A stretch of DNA of 64,000 nt from Oreocharis arfaki (lineage: Eukaryota > Chordata > Aves > Passeriformes > Paramythiidae). The position numbers and the translations under genes are program-made. Every line of letters starts with the position of its first letter. Position 1 is the first letter of the stretch. Under the pieces are notes generated by a model. That model was not told the origin of the DNA and did no database searches. It was given only the letters and a program-made list of their open reading frames with translations. Positions 1-14,735 of this stretch are shown piece by piece. The stretch lies in contig VZRR01002170.1 of NCBI GenBank assembly GCA_013398015.1, positions 623,118-687,117 on the forward strand. Reading direction: 5' to 3'.

Positions 1-3000
1 GTGTCCTTCACTAGTTTCCACCCCAGATAAAATTCTTTTTCCTGGCAGGCATTAGCAGCCACAGCACATTTCTTCTTAGAAGCTGACTAGTTCCTTAGAC
101 AATTTATTGTGTTACTGATGCATGTCGTGATGGACAATGTAATGATGGACATCTATTCACACTGTAAACAGAAACAAAGGTAATGGGACTCTATGGTAAC
201 AGTGAAAAGCCTGTTAACCTAAATGAAGGCTTTGGAGTGGGAGACATGACTATAATACCAGCCAAAGGGAATAAAATGTGTAAAGAGGACATGGAAAAAG
301 AATAAAGTGGGTGAAACTAATCCAGGACTAGATTTTTCCTACTACCCTATTGCTTCATGTAGTCTCACTGTGGTCACAATTCAAGTCAGTGTAGGGATGA
401 TAACAGCATTAGGCAGAAAAACCCAGGAACTCATATGTATAGTTCTCAATAAAGGTCAGAGAGAAACCACTCCCTGCAGCCTATTTTGTTGTCTAGAACA
501 ACAACAACAAAAACAAAAAAAAAAACCACAAAACCAAACCAAAACCCACAAAGGCTTGATGATAAGGAAAAGACCACACACCAACATGATCTGATGCAAT
601 GGGACACCAGCAAATTTCAGCTCAGCAGGGTTGCTCTCCCTCTCTCTTAAGACATTCCTAGCTTTTTCTTTTGCAAGACCAGAGCTTTAAAGAAGGCTCC
701 CATTAGGACGTTACCATACCATGAAAAATAGACCTGCCAGGAATACATAAAGAAGATACTGTAAGGTTTTTTCACGCACTGCATAATTTGCATATCATTT
801 CTGGTTTGTGTGGTTCCAGGCTGTCTGAACCTGCTGCTTGCTCTACCACAGCTGTAGTAGTGCAACTTCACCTATCACATGGAACAGAACTCAGCTTCAG
901 TCAGTGGGAGTAGGATTGTCTCTCGTATTTGTACTTTTTAGCAGCACCACTGAAAAACACCAAGTTATTGTATTCAATTATACAATGAAACAAAGTTCAA
1001 ATTCTTTTTCCTGATGCACTGGAAAGTGTTGAATAAAAGTACTTCTTTTTGTACCTTGAAAGCAAGAACTAGTTTCAAGTGGGCAATCTGCATTTAGGAT
1101 GGATTGTAGGAATAAACACATCTGATGACTCCTCTGGTTCAACCACGCTGTATCAAATTCTGCAGGGAAATGTTGTATAAGCTCCACAGTAGGCAAATAT
1201 GGAATAAGGAATGCCTTGCACTTTTGATGTCTTAAAAGCAAACTATGTCACCCAGTTCTTTATGACATGCTTCAAAATTCTGTCTGATTAGAGAAGTACG
1301 GTTTTCATCAACAGAAACCAGCTCAGAAAGGTTGTAACTTAATACAGCCATGCATGCATTCACTTACTCAGTAAAGATTTTAAAAATTTATTTTTGACCT
1401 ATTTCTTCATGTGATTCTTCATAGTTCTTCCTCTACAGTCTATTGCAAGAGAAAAAAGTGAATTTACTTTTATGTAAGTCTCTATTGATGACAAGTTTTG
1501 ATGTATTTGCTTTGTTTCACTGCTTTTTGAGCCCTATTGAGCAATTCACCCTCCATGTATGCAAGAAGTATAACCTCCCTAACAGACATGCTGCAATGTA
1601 TGCTCAGAGAAAAACAGAAGGAAAGGAAAACTGTCTCTGCAGGTAATCTTTAAATAATATTCCTTAGATGCCCTATGATTTTGATAATTCAAAACTTCCT
1701 CTAGAAGAGGAAAAAAACACCTGACTGCCAAGTGACCGAGACTAAGGCATGCTGCATTTCCCCAACATCTTCACAAGAATCCAAGGCAGTTTTTCCAGCT
1801 CAGTCTAAAGGAGCCTTCATTTTATTCCATCAACATTCTGACTAGAAGTGACATGAATAAAAGACTCTGATATTACCCTATAAAATGCCTGTCCCCAAGT
1901 CAAAGCACATACACTGTTTCAGAACATGTTTCTTTTATTACCCAAAAGAATTGTTAGTACCCAACAGGCCTTGAGTTATGCCAGCTTGGCTGACAAGGCT
2001 TAAGTCACTTTACAGCAGAAAATGCAGTATAAACAAAAACATATCCTCCAACAATTACAATACCAAATTCAAGGCCATTTTGCAGAGTTTCCATTTATCT
2101 CTTTTAGACCATGCTGTCCAATTTTACTTACAAATAAAATTAGATTAGACTTAGAGAGATCAAAGAGAACCTTGTTTCTGGACAGATGTAGGCTAATTGG
2201 CAATGCCTTGACCCTCACAGGGGTCTGCAGTCAGTGCAGTACATAAAGAGCTATTACAGTTAATGGGTTAGTTCTAATTGCACCTTCTTTCCCTGAACAC
2301 CACACTAAAAATATACCCCACGGAGACAGAATGTGCTGCTTGGTCATTCACACAAGACTCGGGCACTCAGTAAAACTTACAGAGTGCTTACAGTAGGGAC
2401 TGAAGCACACAACTGTGACATGATTCGTTGAAATTGAGAGATAGCAAATATAACGAAGGGAGTACACTACAAAGGAGCTGACTTAGCTTCTTCTTATAAA
2501 GTTTAGACTTCACAGATGCTACAGATTTCTGAATGAAATGTGCCTCCATAGAGACCATCACTTTCCCATCCTCTCTTTACTATCCTTACTAATGTTCCTA
2601 TAGAATATTAATTTCCAGAAACACTGCACTAACAAAGCCACCTATTCGTAGGAAGATCTGAAATCCCAACATCCCTACTTTCTGACATCAATCAAAACCC
2701 AGAGGATGAATTAACCACTAACTACACAGGAAGTGAAAACCACTGTCCTCCCCATCACAACAGTCATCACTCAAAGTAGCTCAAAACTTTCTCTGGATGG
2801 TAAAATACTAATCAGTAGCAGAAACTGGATTTCATAGGATGAATCACTAGATTCATCTTGAGGAGGACTCCTTTACTCCTTACAGATGGAGCTGAAGCAC
2901 CACAAAAGTGGAATCAAGAGTCCAGATTTGACACTTATGTAGTGTGGAAGTACTACGGCCACATCTCATACAATTTTCACCCTGATCAGAGTACCAGTCT

Positions 3001-6000
3001 CCTTGCAGACTCCAGAGAGGACTTATTTCTGTTGTGACTTTTTCTTATGCAACTTTACTTTAAACTAGCAAGATCATTGACCACATTTCTGACACTCCTA
3101 AAATAACATTTAGAAACGAGAGAGTAGAATGCTGTCAAACACCAGGGAGTGGTTAATTTGGAGTTCAGATTATTGGTGAGATAGTAAAGCACTTTGCATG
3201 GAGTGCAGACGCTGTAGGTATTTTCTATGGCAATAAAGCAAGATAAGCACATTTTTAAAAATGAAAGTATCTAGAAACACACAAAAAAATTTCTCTCCAC
3301 CAAGTGTGTATTTTCACCTTTAGAGGATGCATACAAACTACTCAGTTAGCAGAGCTGAGAGGGAGGTATTGAGATTCAAACAGATTGGCTTTTCCAGTTC
3401 GCACTAAAATACACAGCAGAGGGTAGCAAGGCTTGGAGCTTGCTTCTAATCTTCTGCTGAAGATAAAATACCACAGAACACAGCTTCCCCTAAAAACTTG
3501 TCAGCATTCAGACTGTACTAAAAGTCTTGATGTTTGGATACCCAGCAACTGGATTTTTCCATTGACTTGCTTAGGCAATGAAAAGAGCACATCTATTTCA
3601 CACACCTTATACATTTCTTTTCAGGAGCAAAAACATCATATTTCCCTACAACCACAGTTTTGCACTTCAAGCTGAAACCTGTTGTAAACAGCTCAAACCC
3701 AGAGGCAAAAATTCATACTAAACTTGAAATCTGGTAGCTAAGCTCTTGCCATGGGCCCATCCATCTTTCATGATCAAGAGGTATTTTCTACCAATTTCTC
3801 AGTGGGTGTCTCTGAGATAGGATAGGGACAAAACACACTGTTCTTTTTCCTCGGGCTTAGTTCTGTCACGATTTCAAAAGTGGAAAGCAATCAACCTGCA
3901 GGACTCTTCATTAGAGGAAAGCTGACATTTATGTCCCATTGCAAATGTTACAGGGGTTTCCCCTCCCCCTCCAAAGAAAATAAGAAGAATCCCCCTGAAA
4001 TTCTATAACATGAGTACAGAACTTTTTCTCCCCATGGCAATTTTAGATTACTAGATTGCCTTTAATGAAAAAAAAGGAATTATTTATGCATATGTTCCTC
4101 AGCATTTTAACAACTACAGGCATACAGTACACCATGGGAAGGCCAGGTTCAGAATTCAGGGCTGAGGATCCGGTTGAGTGTCTGGGACCAAAAGTGACAA
4201 CAAGCCATTCAGGGATGTCCCTGTGAATTTAGGTGCTGTTTGCTCTCTAAGAAACATCCCTCATTACAGTGATAACATACACCCCCAGGACTCTGAGAAA
4301 ACCCAGTTACTACCCTAAACAGTGACAAACACCATGGTCTTTCTCCAGCATTTCTGAGAGAGCCGGGACTAATTCCAAAAACCAAGCACCACACTTGTAC
4401 ACAGCACATATAAATGTTTCATTAGTACCAGGCTGAATTTGGAGGGAGAGGTCCTAAAAAGCACTCTTCCTCAGCAACCTTACACCACATGCCTTAGCTG
4501 ACATTTAGAATACACTGGTTAAGTTCCTATCTAAACCAGACAGCTGCTCAAACATCTCCCCAGGGAGGCTGCTTTCTCCCTTGCAGTGCCCACTGCCAGA
4601 GACGGGAATGTGAAGTTGGAATTAGCTGCTGCACAGTGAGGCAGCCCCAGGTACCCCAGCAGGGCCTGGGCTCTGCTTGCAGCCATCCCACAGCTCTGTG
4701 CCCCGCCCCCTTGCCCCCCATCACCACAGCAGGCTTGTGCTGGTCAAGACACCCACCCAGCTCTTGCTCAAGTCTGTGATACTCCACAGATATGGAAAGC
4801 CAGGTCACTACATTCAACAGCTTTATTATGAGGCTAGGAGGCCAAACTGGCTAGGCTTACCTGGCCAAACCACCGGGCATGGTACCTTCAGAAGCCAAAA
4901 TAACCATTTGTACACGTTAACTTTAAGCATTAAGCTGATTCCAGGCTCAGGCTCAGCATTTAAACAAATTAAGGTTTAAAAAAATTAGCAGTCCTCTGTC
5001 ACTTTATAACTCCAGAACCAACTTAACAGATCAGAAACATTTTATATTCAAAAAAGGTCATGCATTTAGCCTGACAACCTGGATATTAAGTTTCCTCACT
5101 GTGGGATTTCAAATTACTGGATATAAATTTCCCAAATCAGACAACATAGAAGCTGATGGGCCCCATCACTGACAAGCATTTAGTAGCTCCAATTCCTTGC
5201 TGAAGTACAAGGGCACTAAAAGATGGGATGCTTATCGAACAATCTATTTTCTTACTCAGCATGAAATCTTTTTCTTAACAGGTAAAAAAAAGAAGCAGAA
5301 CAAACTTAATCAGCACAGCATCTTGTCTTCTAAAATATGTGAAATTATAATGGCACTTGAAGACGAGAATGTGGCAAATCCTCACACAAAGTCATTAATT
5401 GAACTTTGGTCCTAGGCAGCTGCCTTGCCTACTGATCTGTTTAACACAAACTGTAGTTCTTGTCAAGAATGTTCTATTTTGTTTACAGATTTAAATCATT
5501 AATCAGACAAAGATCGACCAAGGTGATGGTATCTCAGTAGAAAACGTTTTGGCATCTTGCTCTAGTTTCTCTCCCACCTCCCTCCTTTGAATACAAAAAC
5601 CTAAAAGTATCTTGTATTTTTCTTACATATCAACTGTAATTAGTCAGGAGGACGTTCAGGGAGCTTGACACAACTGACAAAGTTACCTCTTTTTTATTTA
5701 TTTCCTGCTTGTGGTTCCTGGGTAAGAGCCGTGCATAACAAACACAAGAATTGCTGACCTCCTAGATGGATTTTATCAACATGAAAGATTCAGGGTTTTA
5801 AATTATTTCCTGGTCTCAAACCTTTTTTACAGCTGAGCTGGTGTAAACATTTAGTGAATGTGTATCTCCAATTTAGAAAAGACTACATGCAAAAAAACCA
5901 TACACAGATACTGCAGACATATACCAGATCATCCTAACTGGCAATAGAATTCCAGAATAGTAACATCAAGGCTAAATTTGGCCTCAGAGCCTTCAAATGC

Positions 6001-9000
6001 GGTGCTGAATCTTTCTTTCACTAGTAGTTCATTCAAACATTCCAAGGCTTTATTTTACTGCTGGTATTCAGGGTTTTAAAGTCCTTAATAAGTCTTGTGA
6101 GTGGGGAGAAGTGATCAATACAAGCAAAATGTTGATCTTGTCTTCAGAGCTACTTGTAGAGGGAATAGGTTGTTGCTGGCCATGCAGATATTTCACTGAG
6201 CTGAAGAAATCCTCTGTGAGTGTCTGACTTAACAACCTTTCTCACCTTCTTTCCTTTTCAAAGGAACAAATTTAGCACACCATAAAATGTTAATTTTCCA
6301 GGTGTTTCCTTAGAGGAAAGACATGACTTCTCTTCATTAAAAAAAAAAAAAAAAACCTCAGGCTCCAAATTGTAACCTTTCTCTTTTAATATAAAAGTGG
6401 GCTGGGGAAAGGGGGTGTCACTTACAATTAGGTAGCAAAGGCAAAGTCATAGATCAGTGACCTTCACTACACTAAAACCCTAACACTCGCACCAAGCAAT
6501 AAATGATATGAGCCTTATGAACTCGGGGAAGGGTAATCAAACTGAAGTACAATACCACTTTTATCTCATAGCACCAAGGGTTACAGCACTTCCTTCCGAG
6601 CACACGGCAGCTGCAGGTTGGCAGGGGTGAGCTGGCTGTAGGACAGCCTGACCTGAGCCTTCTATCCCATCTCCCTTCCCAAATGGAAAAAAAAAGCACA
6701 TCTTCAAAAATTCCTTCAAAATAAACACAGAGGTTTCAAACAAACCTCTCTCAAGTGTACTTCAGTTGCCAAAACCTCACATCCCACTAACATGCTTCAT
6801 GTCAAATGCCCCCCAAGGGAGAAGTGTCTGCAGAAGCAGCCCCTACTCTCAAAAACTGGAGATGGGACTTTGAGCAGTATGTCCTTGGCATGCGTAAGTC
6901 AGTGAGGTTATTTTGGGTCTGTGCCATTTGCCTCAGAAAACAATAAGTTATGTCCAATTTCTACCGTTAGTCCTTCTTTCTAAAGAAATAATCCCCCCTC
7001 AAAAAGCTGCCCTTTAGAACTTCAAGGCTGACATGTCAGGAAGATGCATGCAAAAAAATTAAGTTGGAGAAAAGACAGAAAAATATGCAGGAGGGAGGGA
7101 AGACAAGTGAAAAACGTAAGAATCACTACTTGATCATGCCTCTGGAGAAACTGCCCTAGTAAGCACTACAATTCGATGTTACCTATTTGTATCTTATCAC
7201 ATCCATGTCAGCATTGCCTAATTTATTACATACTTTAATAGCCATATTTGTATTAGTTTCTGCTTCACACTGTCAACATTGCTTGCAAAATGCAGACTAC
7301 AGCATTTCCCCCATACATCAGCACCACCAATAGCCAGAAAACAGAAAACAAATTCTGAGTTTGGAGCATACGGTAGAGCTAACAATTTATATACACCAGA
7401 ACAAAGGCAGCTGGAGTTCATTTTTATTACCTCTCAAGACAAAACTGCAGATCTGGCTTTGTTATTCATGTGGACAAGATGGCAGGGATGTCGCTAAGGA
7501 AACATGAGAAGAACACTACAAGATGCTATCTTACCCTGTTGAGTTTTTCCAGAGGGAAACAAAGTAAATTGTACTTGCGAAGAGCACAAGCACTTCAAAT
7601 TGCTCAGAAAGCCTCAGATCCGGAGGAGCTGGTCCCCTGCACCCTCTGCACATGGCTGGCAGGTGCTGCAGATGCTACAGCAAAGCAGAATTAAGCCTTG
7701 AAAGTAACACCAGCACTGGTGAAAGTGAGAGACTGGGGGAAGGGACAGCGAAGAGAGAAGTCGAATTCATTGCCACACTAGGCTTCCAGGTATTAAAGCA
7801 TGGCACAAATACTATGCTTAGCATCACTGCTCAGCTGGTTGCACACCACAGAGGAGGATGAGATGTTACCTTTCTCTTGCCAGGTAACAACACCCCATCA
7901 AAAACTGACACCAGTGAAAAACTCCACAACAGGAATCCTTTATTTACTCTCAAAAGAGCCAGAGTAGTCTCTGAGTAATTTCTCTCCTATTTCGTTTAGT
8001 TACTAGACAGGGATCTCTGAATCCCTAATACAATGTTTAATCTTAGTGGTTAATTTTAAATGCTTAAATTATTGATGTCAACCATTCCCTCAGCTTCTGC
8101 ACAGGAACAGTCTCTGGTTTTATACAGCACTGTCGGAATGAGGATCCAAGACGCACTTAACAAATACCAGCATGGGTTTTGTGACAGGAAAGGTTGCAAG
8201 TGGTTGAAGTTTGGAGACCTATTTCAGCAGGTGTATCAGCTTGAGAGAGAATTAAATTTTGTAACCTGTAGCAAGGTTATGCTAAGAGGAAACAAGAATG
8301 TCCTTTCCCTAAATTCAAGAAACACAAAGTAGGCTACTCTCTCACTCAGAGAAATCCCAGACCAGCCATTTCTGCAAATTTTGAAGCTCAATCAGTCACC
8401 TCCCTTCCTCTCAAAGCCTTACAGATGTGCCTGCACTCTGTTCTTGGGCTTCCAAGCACTGTTCACTTCTGGGTGCGCAAAGGTGAAGAGCCTTCCAACC
8501 CAGCTCTGCATTTCTTAGACACTGAAAAGTGTCCATAACCCTGAGCCACCAGCTCCCAAGTCCCACCTCTTTTGAAGAAAAGAAAGGGTTTTGGTTTTTT
8601 CTACTAAGCTGAAAAATCTGTTTAGTGTAATCCCCCTCCAGAGGCTCACTTGCTGGTGGTCATTATCAGCTTTTAACATCGAGCCTCTTGATGTCCCCAG
8701 GCAGCTGCAGAGTCACATTAGCTTAATTCTGTAGATGGAGAGCAGAGGCAAAGATGCTTACCTCCACATGAGCAGGGGGTCCAGCTGAAACAGCCAAGCC
8801 ACAACATGAATCTCTTGACATGTACCCTCACGCTGCTCCTTTCCATGACCACAGCCTAATCCCTCTTCATTACAGAGCCATGGAGGAAACAAAATGCCAC
8901 AATACATTTAAGCCTCCATAGAGGTAAAGGACAAAGACCCCTGTGGCTCACTGTGCAATAGCAATCAGTACTACTTTCCACAGTCCACTTGCAAGAAACC

Positions 9001-10089
9001 ACTTCTGCAACTAATTTAATGCCTCAAATTCGTCTCTGCATTTAATCAATCACTGAAACCACAGATCATGCTGAGACAATCAGATGATGTTATCAATTTC
9101 ACTGCTAATGAGCACTGAGAAACAGAACAGTTTTCAGTAAGTACAAATGAAAGTGTTAGGTGCTGTCTGCACACACTAACAGAGAACAGATGCATATCCT
9201 TCCCCCAGAGGCAGATACCTGTGTCCAGAAATGACAACAGGTATCACCAAGTCCTCTGAATGTTATGATTCCCTGGAGCTAGTTCAGCCGTCCCTCTAAA
9301 CTAGGAGAAGCACCAGCGTTAGGAGGGTAGGCACACTTCTGGAAAAACTACACAGACAAGATCCAAATGTGGGTACTGGGGCTGCCCCAGAATAAAAATT
9401 CTGTGAGGTGAGATGAGAATTAGGCTTCTAAGTGAAGTCAACTACCTTGGGGCATTTGATTCAGCAATGTGCAACGGCAAGATAAAAGTAAGAATTTAAG
9501 AACATGTTGGTATCCTGCTTTTGAAGTGTATTTGTGCATTCAGCTAGCAAAGGTAATGGTAGGTGATTTTAGAAGGTTGCGCTTGAATTCCTACTCACGT
9601 TTCAAATGCAATTCATTCTAAGAAAAAAATTAAAAAACATTTTAACATGCTCTAAGTGCCTGTTCCTAGTCCCGTTGACGTCTGGGGAAATTTTGCCAAC
9701 CGTGTCACAAGAACAGATGAACTGGAGAGGAGAAGGCACAAAGTTACATGTCTGTAATCCTGCCACCTTCCCATGCATTACTCCCCAAGGAAGCACACAC
9801 TGCACAACACAATAGGACAGCACAACACAATATTCCCCTCACTAGGAAGGGGGCTGCATCCATCAGTCAATGGCAGAGAGCCCTAAAGCCCCATATGCCT
9901 TCACTTAGTAGGTTTGTGGCTATGATCTAGGCAGAATCACTCCCCACTAGAAAATTGAAAAAAGGTCAAGGCATCCCGGGACATTCTCTTAGACAGCCCC
10001 TATGTAACCACACCCTCTCATGTGAGACAGTATCTGAGACCTTACCACAGAAAGGAGCAATCTTCACAACAGAAAGCAGTGAGAACTGT
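1..10089. other. Non-coding stretch, no gene recognised
   Basis: I see no run of exon-like reading frames with paired splice sites in these 10 kb. The open frames are short, have no recognisable protein family, and overlap on both strands as expected by chance. Base composition is AT-rich with no CpG island. Small landmarks are an A-run of 17 bases at 6339-6355 and other short A-rich tracts. It may be intergenic, or part of a long intron of a gene whose exons lie outside the window. EIF2AK2 would be expected somewhere on this side of SULT6B1 by vertebrate gene order, but I did not recognise its kinase or double-stranded RNA-binding exons. Confidence 0.5.
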
Positions 10090-10964
10090 GCTCCTTCCAG
10101 AGAGACCTTGACAGGCTTGAGAAGTGGACCTGTGAAAACTTCATGAAGTTCAACAACAGCAAGTTCAACGTCCTGCACCTGGGTCAAGGCAATCCCAAGC
10201 ACAAATACAGGCTGTGTGGAGAATGGACCGAGCACAGCTCTGAGGAGAAGGACCAAGAGCAGCTCTGAGGAGAAGGACCGAGCGCAGCTCTGAGGAGAAG
10301 GACCGAGCGCAGCTCTGAGGAGAAGGACCTGGGGGTGCTGTTGGGCAAGAAGCTTGACATGAGCCAGGAATGTGCACTTGCAGCCCAGAAAGCCAATGGA
10401 ATCCTGGGCTGCATCTAAAGCAGTGCAGACAGCAGGTCCAGGGAGGTGATTCTGCCCTTCTACTCCACTCTGATGACACCCCACCTGGAGAGCTGCATCC
10501 AGTTCTGGGGCCCCCAACATAAGAAGGGCTGGACTTGCTGGAATGAGTCCAAAGGCCATGAAGATGATCAGAGGGCTGGAACACCTCTCCTGAAGACAAG
10601 CTGAGAGAGTTGAGGCTGTTCACCTTGGAGAAGAGAAGGGTCTGGGAAGACCTTATAGCACCTTCCAGTTTCTGAAGAGACCCTACAAGAAAACTGGTGA
10701 TGGACATTTTAAAAGTGCAGGTAGTAATAGGACAAGGGGGAATGGCTTTAGAGAGAAAGGTGAAAAAACTCTTTACTGTGAGGGTGGTGAGGCACTGCAA
10801 CAGATTGCCTAGGGAAGTGGATGCCCCATTCCTGGAAGTGCTCATGCCAGATTGGATGGGTTTTAAGCAATCTGGCTTAGCAGAAGGTGTTGCTGCCCAT
10901 GGCAGGAGGGTCAGAACTAGATGATCTTTGAGGTCCCTTCCAACCCAAACCATTCTATGATTCT
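10090..10964 (+). repeat. CR1 LINE, 5'-truncated copy with internal 25-bp minisatellite
   Basis: This is the 3' part of a CR1 retrotransposon. It contains degraded reverse-transcriptase C-terminal sequence (the stretch corresponding to tracking the insert 'LDMSQ...AAQKANGILGC' is readable near 10,350-10,415) followed by the typical CR1 3' region with 'ggtgaggcactg' and 'gatgatctttgaggtcccttccaac'. It ends in 'ccattctatgattct'. Its reading frames are broken, so it is a dead copy. At 10,230-10,329 one segment has expanded into four 25-bp units, listed separately. Confidence 0.93.
10230..10329. repeat. 25-bp minisatellite, four units, inside CR1
   Basis: There are four consecutive 25-bp units: 10230-10254, 10255-10279, 10280-10304 and 10305-10329. 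Each contains 'agctctgaggagaaggacc'. The last two are identical, and the first two differ from them at a few bases near the unit start. An ordinary CR1 copy has one such unit here, just before the 'ctgggggtgctg' segment, so this is a local tandem expansion after or during insertion. Confidence 0.95.
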
Positions 10965-13900
10965 CCCCAAAGAAAACAAAGATACAGAGATGAAGAAATC
11001 CATCCAGTCACACAGCAAGCCTATGGAAGACCACAGAGCTGAAAACATATTTCTTTCACCCCTCCTAATACCTTAACTAAAAAGAAGCTGAGTGGCAGTT
11101 TCCAGGAAGGAAGGGATAAAAAAGAAAAAAAACAGGCCTGATGTCCCTGTCAATTCATGCCCATTACTCTTGTTTCTGAAGCTACCAGAAGGAAAATCTT
11201 ACTGATAAGAATCAATACTGTCCACATCCTTCCCAGTGTAAAAGGCTATGTGCTTTCTTGCTCTAAATATGAAAATGTTCTCTATCCTTGTATGATCCCA
11301 CAGACTGAAGGGAAATGTACTATTTGATGTAAATCATCAGAAGGAAACACAAATGGTCCCTGTGGAGAGATAACCCCTTCTTCTATCTGCATCTGTCAAG
11401 TTTGGCTCATGACAGAATTATGACCCCAAAATAACATTTTAATAAGTGTTTACATGCTACCACTCCCCAAAGACTACGCTGATAAAATTCTGCCTCTGAA
11501 CTAATTATGCTTCAAGACAAGGCTACCCTCAGTGGATGCAGCAGCAAAAAACAAGACAGGGACAGATCCATCCTTGGCAAGCACCGGGCTCCTCCTTGTG
11601 GATGTCTTTGTAAAACTGCGTGCTTTGCACATATTCCTGTGAAAGGAAGGAAGAAGGAAGCTGAAGTCATGTTTCAACATGCCTAGAATTTCCAGTGCCT
11701 CCATTAGCTACATTAAAAATGTGAATATAGTAACATGTGTCCCCTCCTCCTTCTATTTTTTCACCCCAACGAGACAAGGAGGGACAGATCAGCTGGCTGA
11801 TCTCCTTGGAATCTCTCCTTGCTGTGGTGCTCAGGATCGGAGCATTGGAAAGGTAACACCACAGCAGCCATTTGACAGACCCCTTCCAACCCTACCAATT
11901 CTGTGATTATCGTCTTGTGCTATACAGACTGAGAAGTGGACAAGACCAAACCATGACACCAATCATGGCAGATATACAGGTGAGAAAACACACAGCAACA
12001 CACACCTGACGACCTGAGGGAGATATAACATCTTGGTGTTCCACATTCCCGCCTATACATTTCGGATCAGTTTCTATCTGCCCCGGACCATGGGAGGAGC
12101 AAAGAAACACAACAAAAGTGAACGGAGATTTAAAATCTTGCCCTTTTCATCTCAATGCAAAATAAAAAATAAACTAAAAAAGGGCTTCTACTGCTGACAA
12201 AAGATCTTCAGCTTGGCAGAGATAAGAGGAAAAATTAAGTTCATTCCAATACCAGCAGAGGAGCAGTTCAGCTTTTGAAATCCCCATATCAAGACTCAGA
12301 CTACTGCTACAAGTAAATATTCCCACAGTAGTCCAGAAAACAGTGGGTGTCTCAAGCAGATCCTTGAGCTATTCAGCACACAGCCCTTCCCAAAGCAGCT
12401 GGCTTAGAGCTGCAGTATAGTCCACTGCTGCATGATTATCCACTGGGATAGCAAGCATTTTAGTTGTGTGTGTGTGTTCAAGGAATGAAAACAGCTGAGG
12501 AGATGAGTCCTCCTACAGTCAACCAAGCCATATAAATCATTCAAGGAAAGCATCAGTTAGGTTATTCTTGCCCACACGGTGTCTGTCAGAAATTCACGCA
12601 GACATCCTTGTCCTGACGGCAAGGCTTTTTTTTTCCATCTAGAATGGATACTTAATGTACATTCACTTGCTCTTTTGATACCATGGTTCTTCAGCTTTTC
12701 CCTCCCCTTCCTCCCTTGTCATTGTCACCCCTAAACAGCCTCTCACCCTTCATTTTGCTGGTCAAACAAGAAAAGTTGTTGAAGTCTCTTCTTATACTTT
12801 ATGGCTCAATAGACCTGAGGCTGTGCTAACACCTGTCCTACTCCCAGTTTCTTTTCTTTGAACACAGTGTGACCAGAACTATCAGATATAGATGATATAT
12901 ACATATAGAGAGAGAGAGGATATAGAGATGTCTCAGGATCAGAGATTAACTTCTCCAGAGCATTAACTCTCATTAACTCTTCCCTGTCTTCAGTGGGAAT
13001 AGCTTAACAGAAACATCCTACACTTACTTTTGGTACTAGGATGCTATGGCTACATACACACCGACATATATACGCAGTCTTTCCCCAGTCTGCAATCTCC
13101 AATATGCAAAAGAAACTCCTGTGTGAAATGGTGAATCTGGAGTCTCTGTCCTCAAGAAAGCTACTATTTTACAATGTTCATCTGCTACTCTATCAGCAGA
13201 AAATTGTTTCTTTTCTGCCATAAGTGAAGTTTGTTATTCTGATGAACCTTCAATGCTCATATTGTATTTAAAGGAAAATACTTCTTTAACTCCAAAGGGA
13301 TGAATATCATTTTGATCTGTTTTAATTAAGAAATAGTATTGCCTGACTTTGCAAGTGATTCTGAACTCTACCTCTCTAATAGTATATCTGTGCACTCCAA
13401 AGATATTCTGTATCTTCAACTCTGGAAACTGCTTCAGTAGGAGCTGAAGAAATTTTAAGGACAGAATTTTGGCCTTTTTTGTATAACCTGTGATGTGCAC
13501 CAGTACCTCTAACCAAAACCACTCAGAACTTCACAACAAAGAGATGCCAGTGCATGCCTGGCTTCTCACCTTCCCATCTCACAATTTTCAGGAAACCCTT
13601 TGCTTTGGCAGCTCTCAGCACAAGACCTGTGCTGTAAGACAACGTTTACTCATTCTGGCACATACATTGTACCACATTATCAGGTCAGAGTTTGAGCATC
13701 AGCCTGAGGTGCATGCTGCTCATGCTTTATTTGTTTACCTGCACAGAATCTAGACCACATTTGGCTCTAAAACAGTCACATGAAAAATCATTCATCAACC
13801 ACAGAATGGGCAAAACTGCAGCAGTGCAAAAGGTCAATATCTCAGCCTAAGCTTAGGGCTGTCAGAGATCATTGCAACTTCAAAAGCATATTTTCGTGAA

Positions 13901-14410
13901 GAAACAAAGCAGTAACAATCCTTCCATTTGGGCTTTTATGCTGTAAGGATCTTTATCCAAAATTCAAGCCACTACCCTTAGGAATAGTAAGTATAGCAGC
14001 ATATGTCCTTAGACAACCTGAGAACGATTAACAGGAGCTCTCTAAATAGTTATTTATTTTCTGAGATGGCTGTGTAATCTGCAATGATAACCGACTTCAT
14101 CCTACAGGCTCATGAAACTCTTTACCCTGGCTATATAATCTGAACGAAAAAGACCATTTCATCTACTGATTGTGAGAAATAAATAAAAACCTTTCTACAG
14201 GAAGACGAGATGGCTCTTTCGGCTGTGTAACGTTGCCATCTAGTGATCGTCTCCAGATGTTACACACGTGAGGTCCCACCCGGTTGTGCTTAAACCTTCT
14301 GCCCTTATCCTGAATCACCAGGGAACCTCACGTCAAGCACTCCGTCCTGGCTGGAAAAAGTCAGTCAAACTGATTTGTAACAGTTTTCGAGAGACATCTT
14401 TTCTATCTAT
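10965..14410. other. Non-coding stretch with minor simple repeats
   Basis: I recognise no gene here. A possible short CR1 3' remnant lies near 11,846-11,910 ('cccttccaaccctaccaattctgtgatt'-like ending). A short TG run is near 12,465-12,478, and an AT/GA-rich low-complexity patch is at about 12,883-12,930. The remaining open frames have no recognisable family and no convincing splice-site pairs. Confidence 0.5.
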
Positions 14411-14735
14411 ATCATAAAATTATAGAATAGTTTGGGTTGGAAGGATGATTAAGGGCCATTTAGTCCAACACCCCTGCAATGAGCAAGAGTATCTTCAACT
14501 AGATCAGATTGCTCAGAACCCCATGTAACTTAACCTTGAATGTTTCCAGGCATGGATGAGGCATCTACCACCTCTCTGGGCAACCTTTCCAGCGTTTCAC
14601 CACCCTACTCATCACAAAAAAATTTCTTTATATCTAATCTAAATCAACCCTCTTTTAGTTTAAAACCGTCACCCCTTCTCCCACTACAATAGGCCCTGCA
14701 AAAACTTTGTCACCCCCCCCAAAAAATTTTGTCCC
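14411..14735 (-). repeat. CR1 LINE 3' fragment, reverse orientation
   Basis: Read on the minus strand this is a CR1 3' end. The plus strand begins with the complement of the terminal 'attctat' tail, then 'gtttgggttggaagg', the 'cccctgcaatgagcaag' segment and the 'ctctgggcaacctttcca' segment. It fades out in a C/A-rich run near 14,710-14,730. It is more diverged than the other copies in the window, so probably older. Confidence 0.9.

Noticed and set aside
9966..10953. Minus-strand open frames of 197 and 262 codons with repeated SSELRSVLLLRAALGP-like units
   Set aside because: They are antisense to a CR1 copy; the repeated peptide is just the 25-bp minisatellite read backwards.
11770..11910. 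Additional CR1 copy
   Set aside because: Only the last few dozen bases resemble a CR1 3' end; it is mentioned as a possible remnant but is too weak for its own feature.
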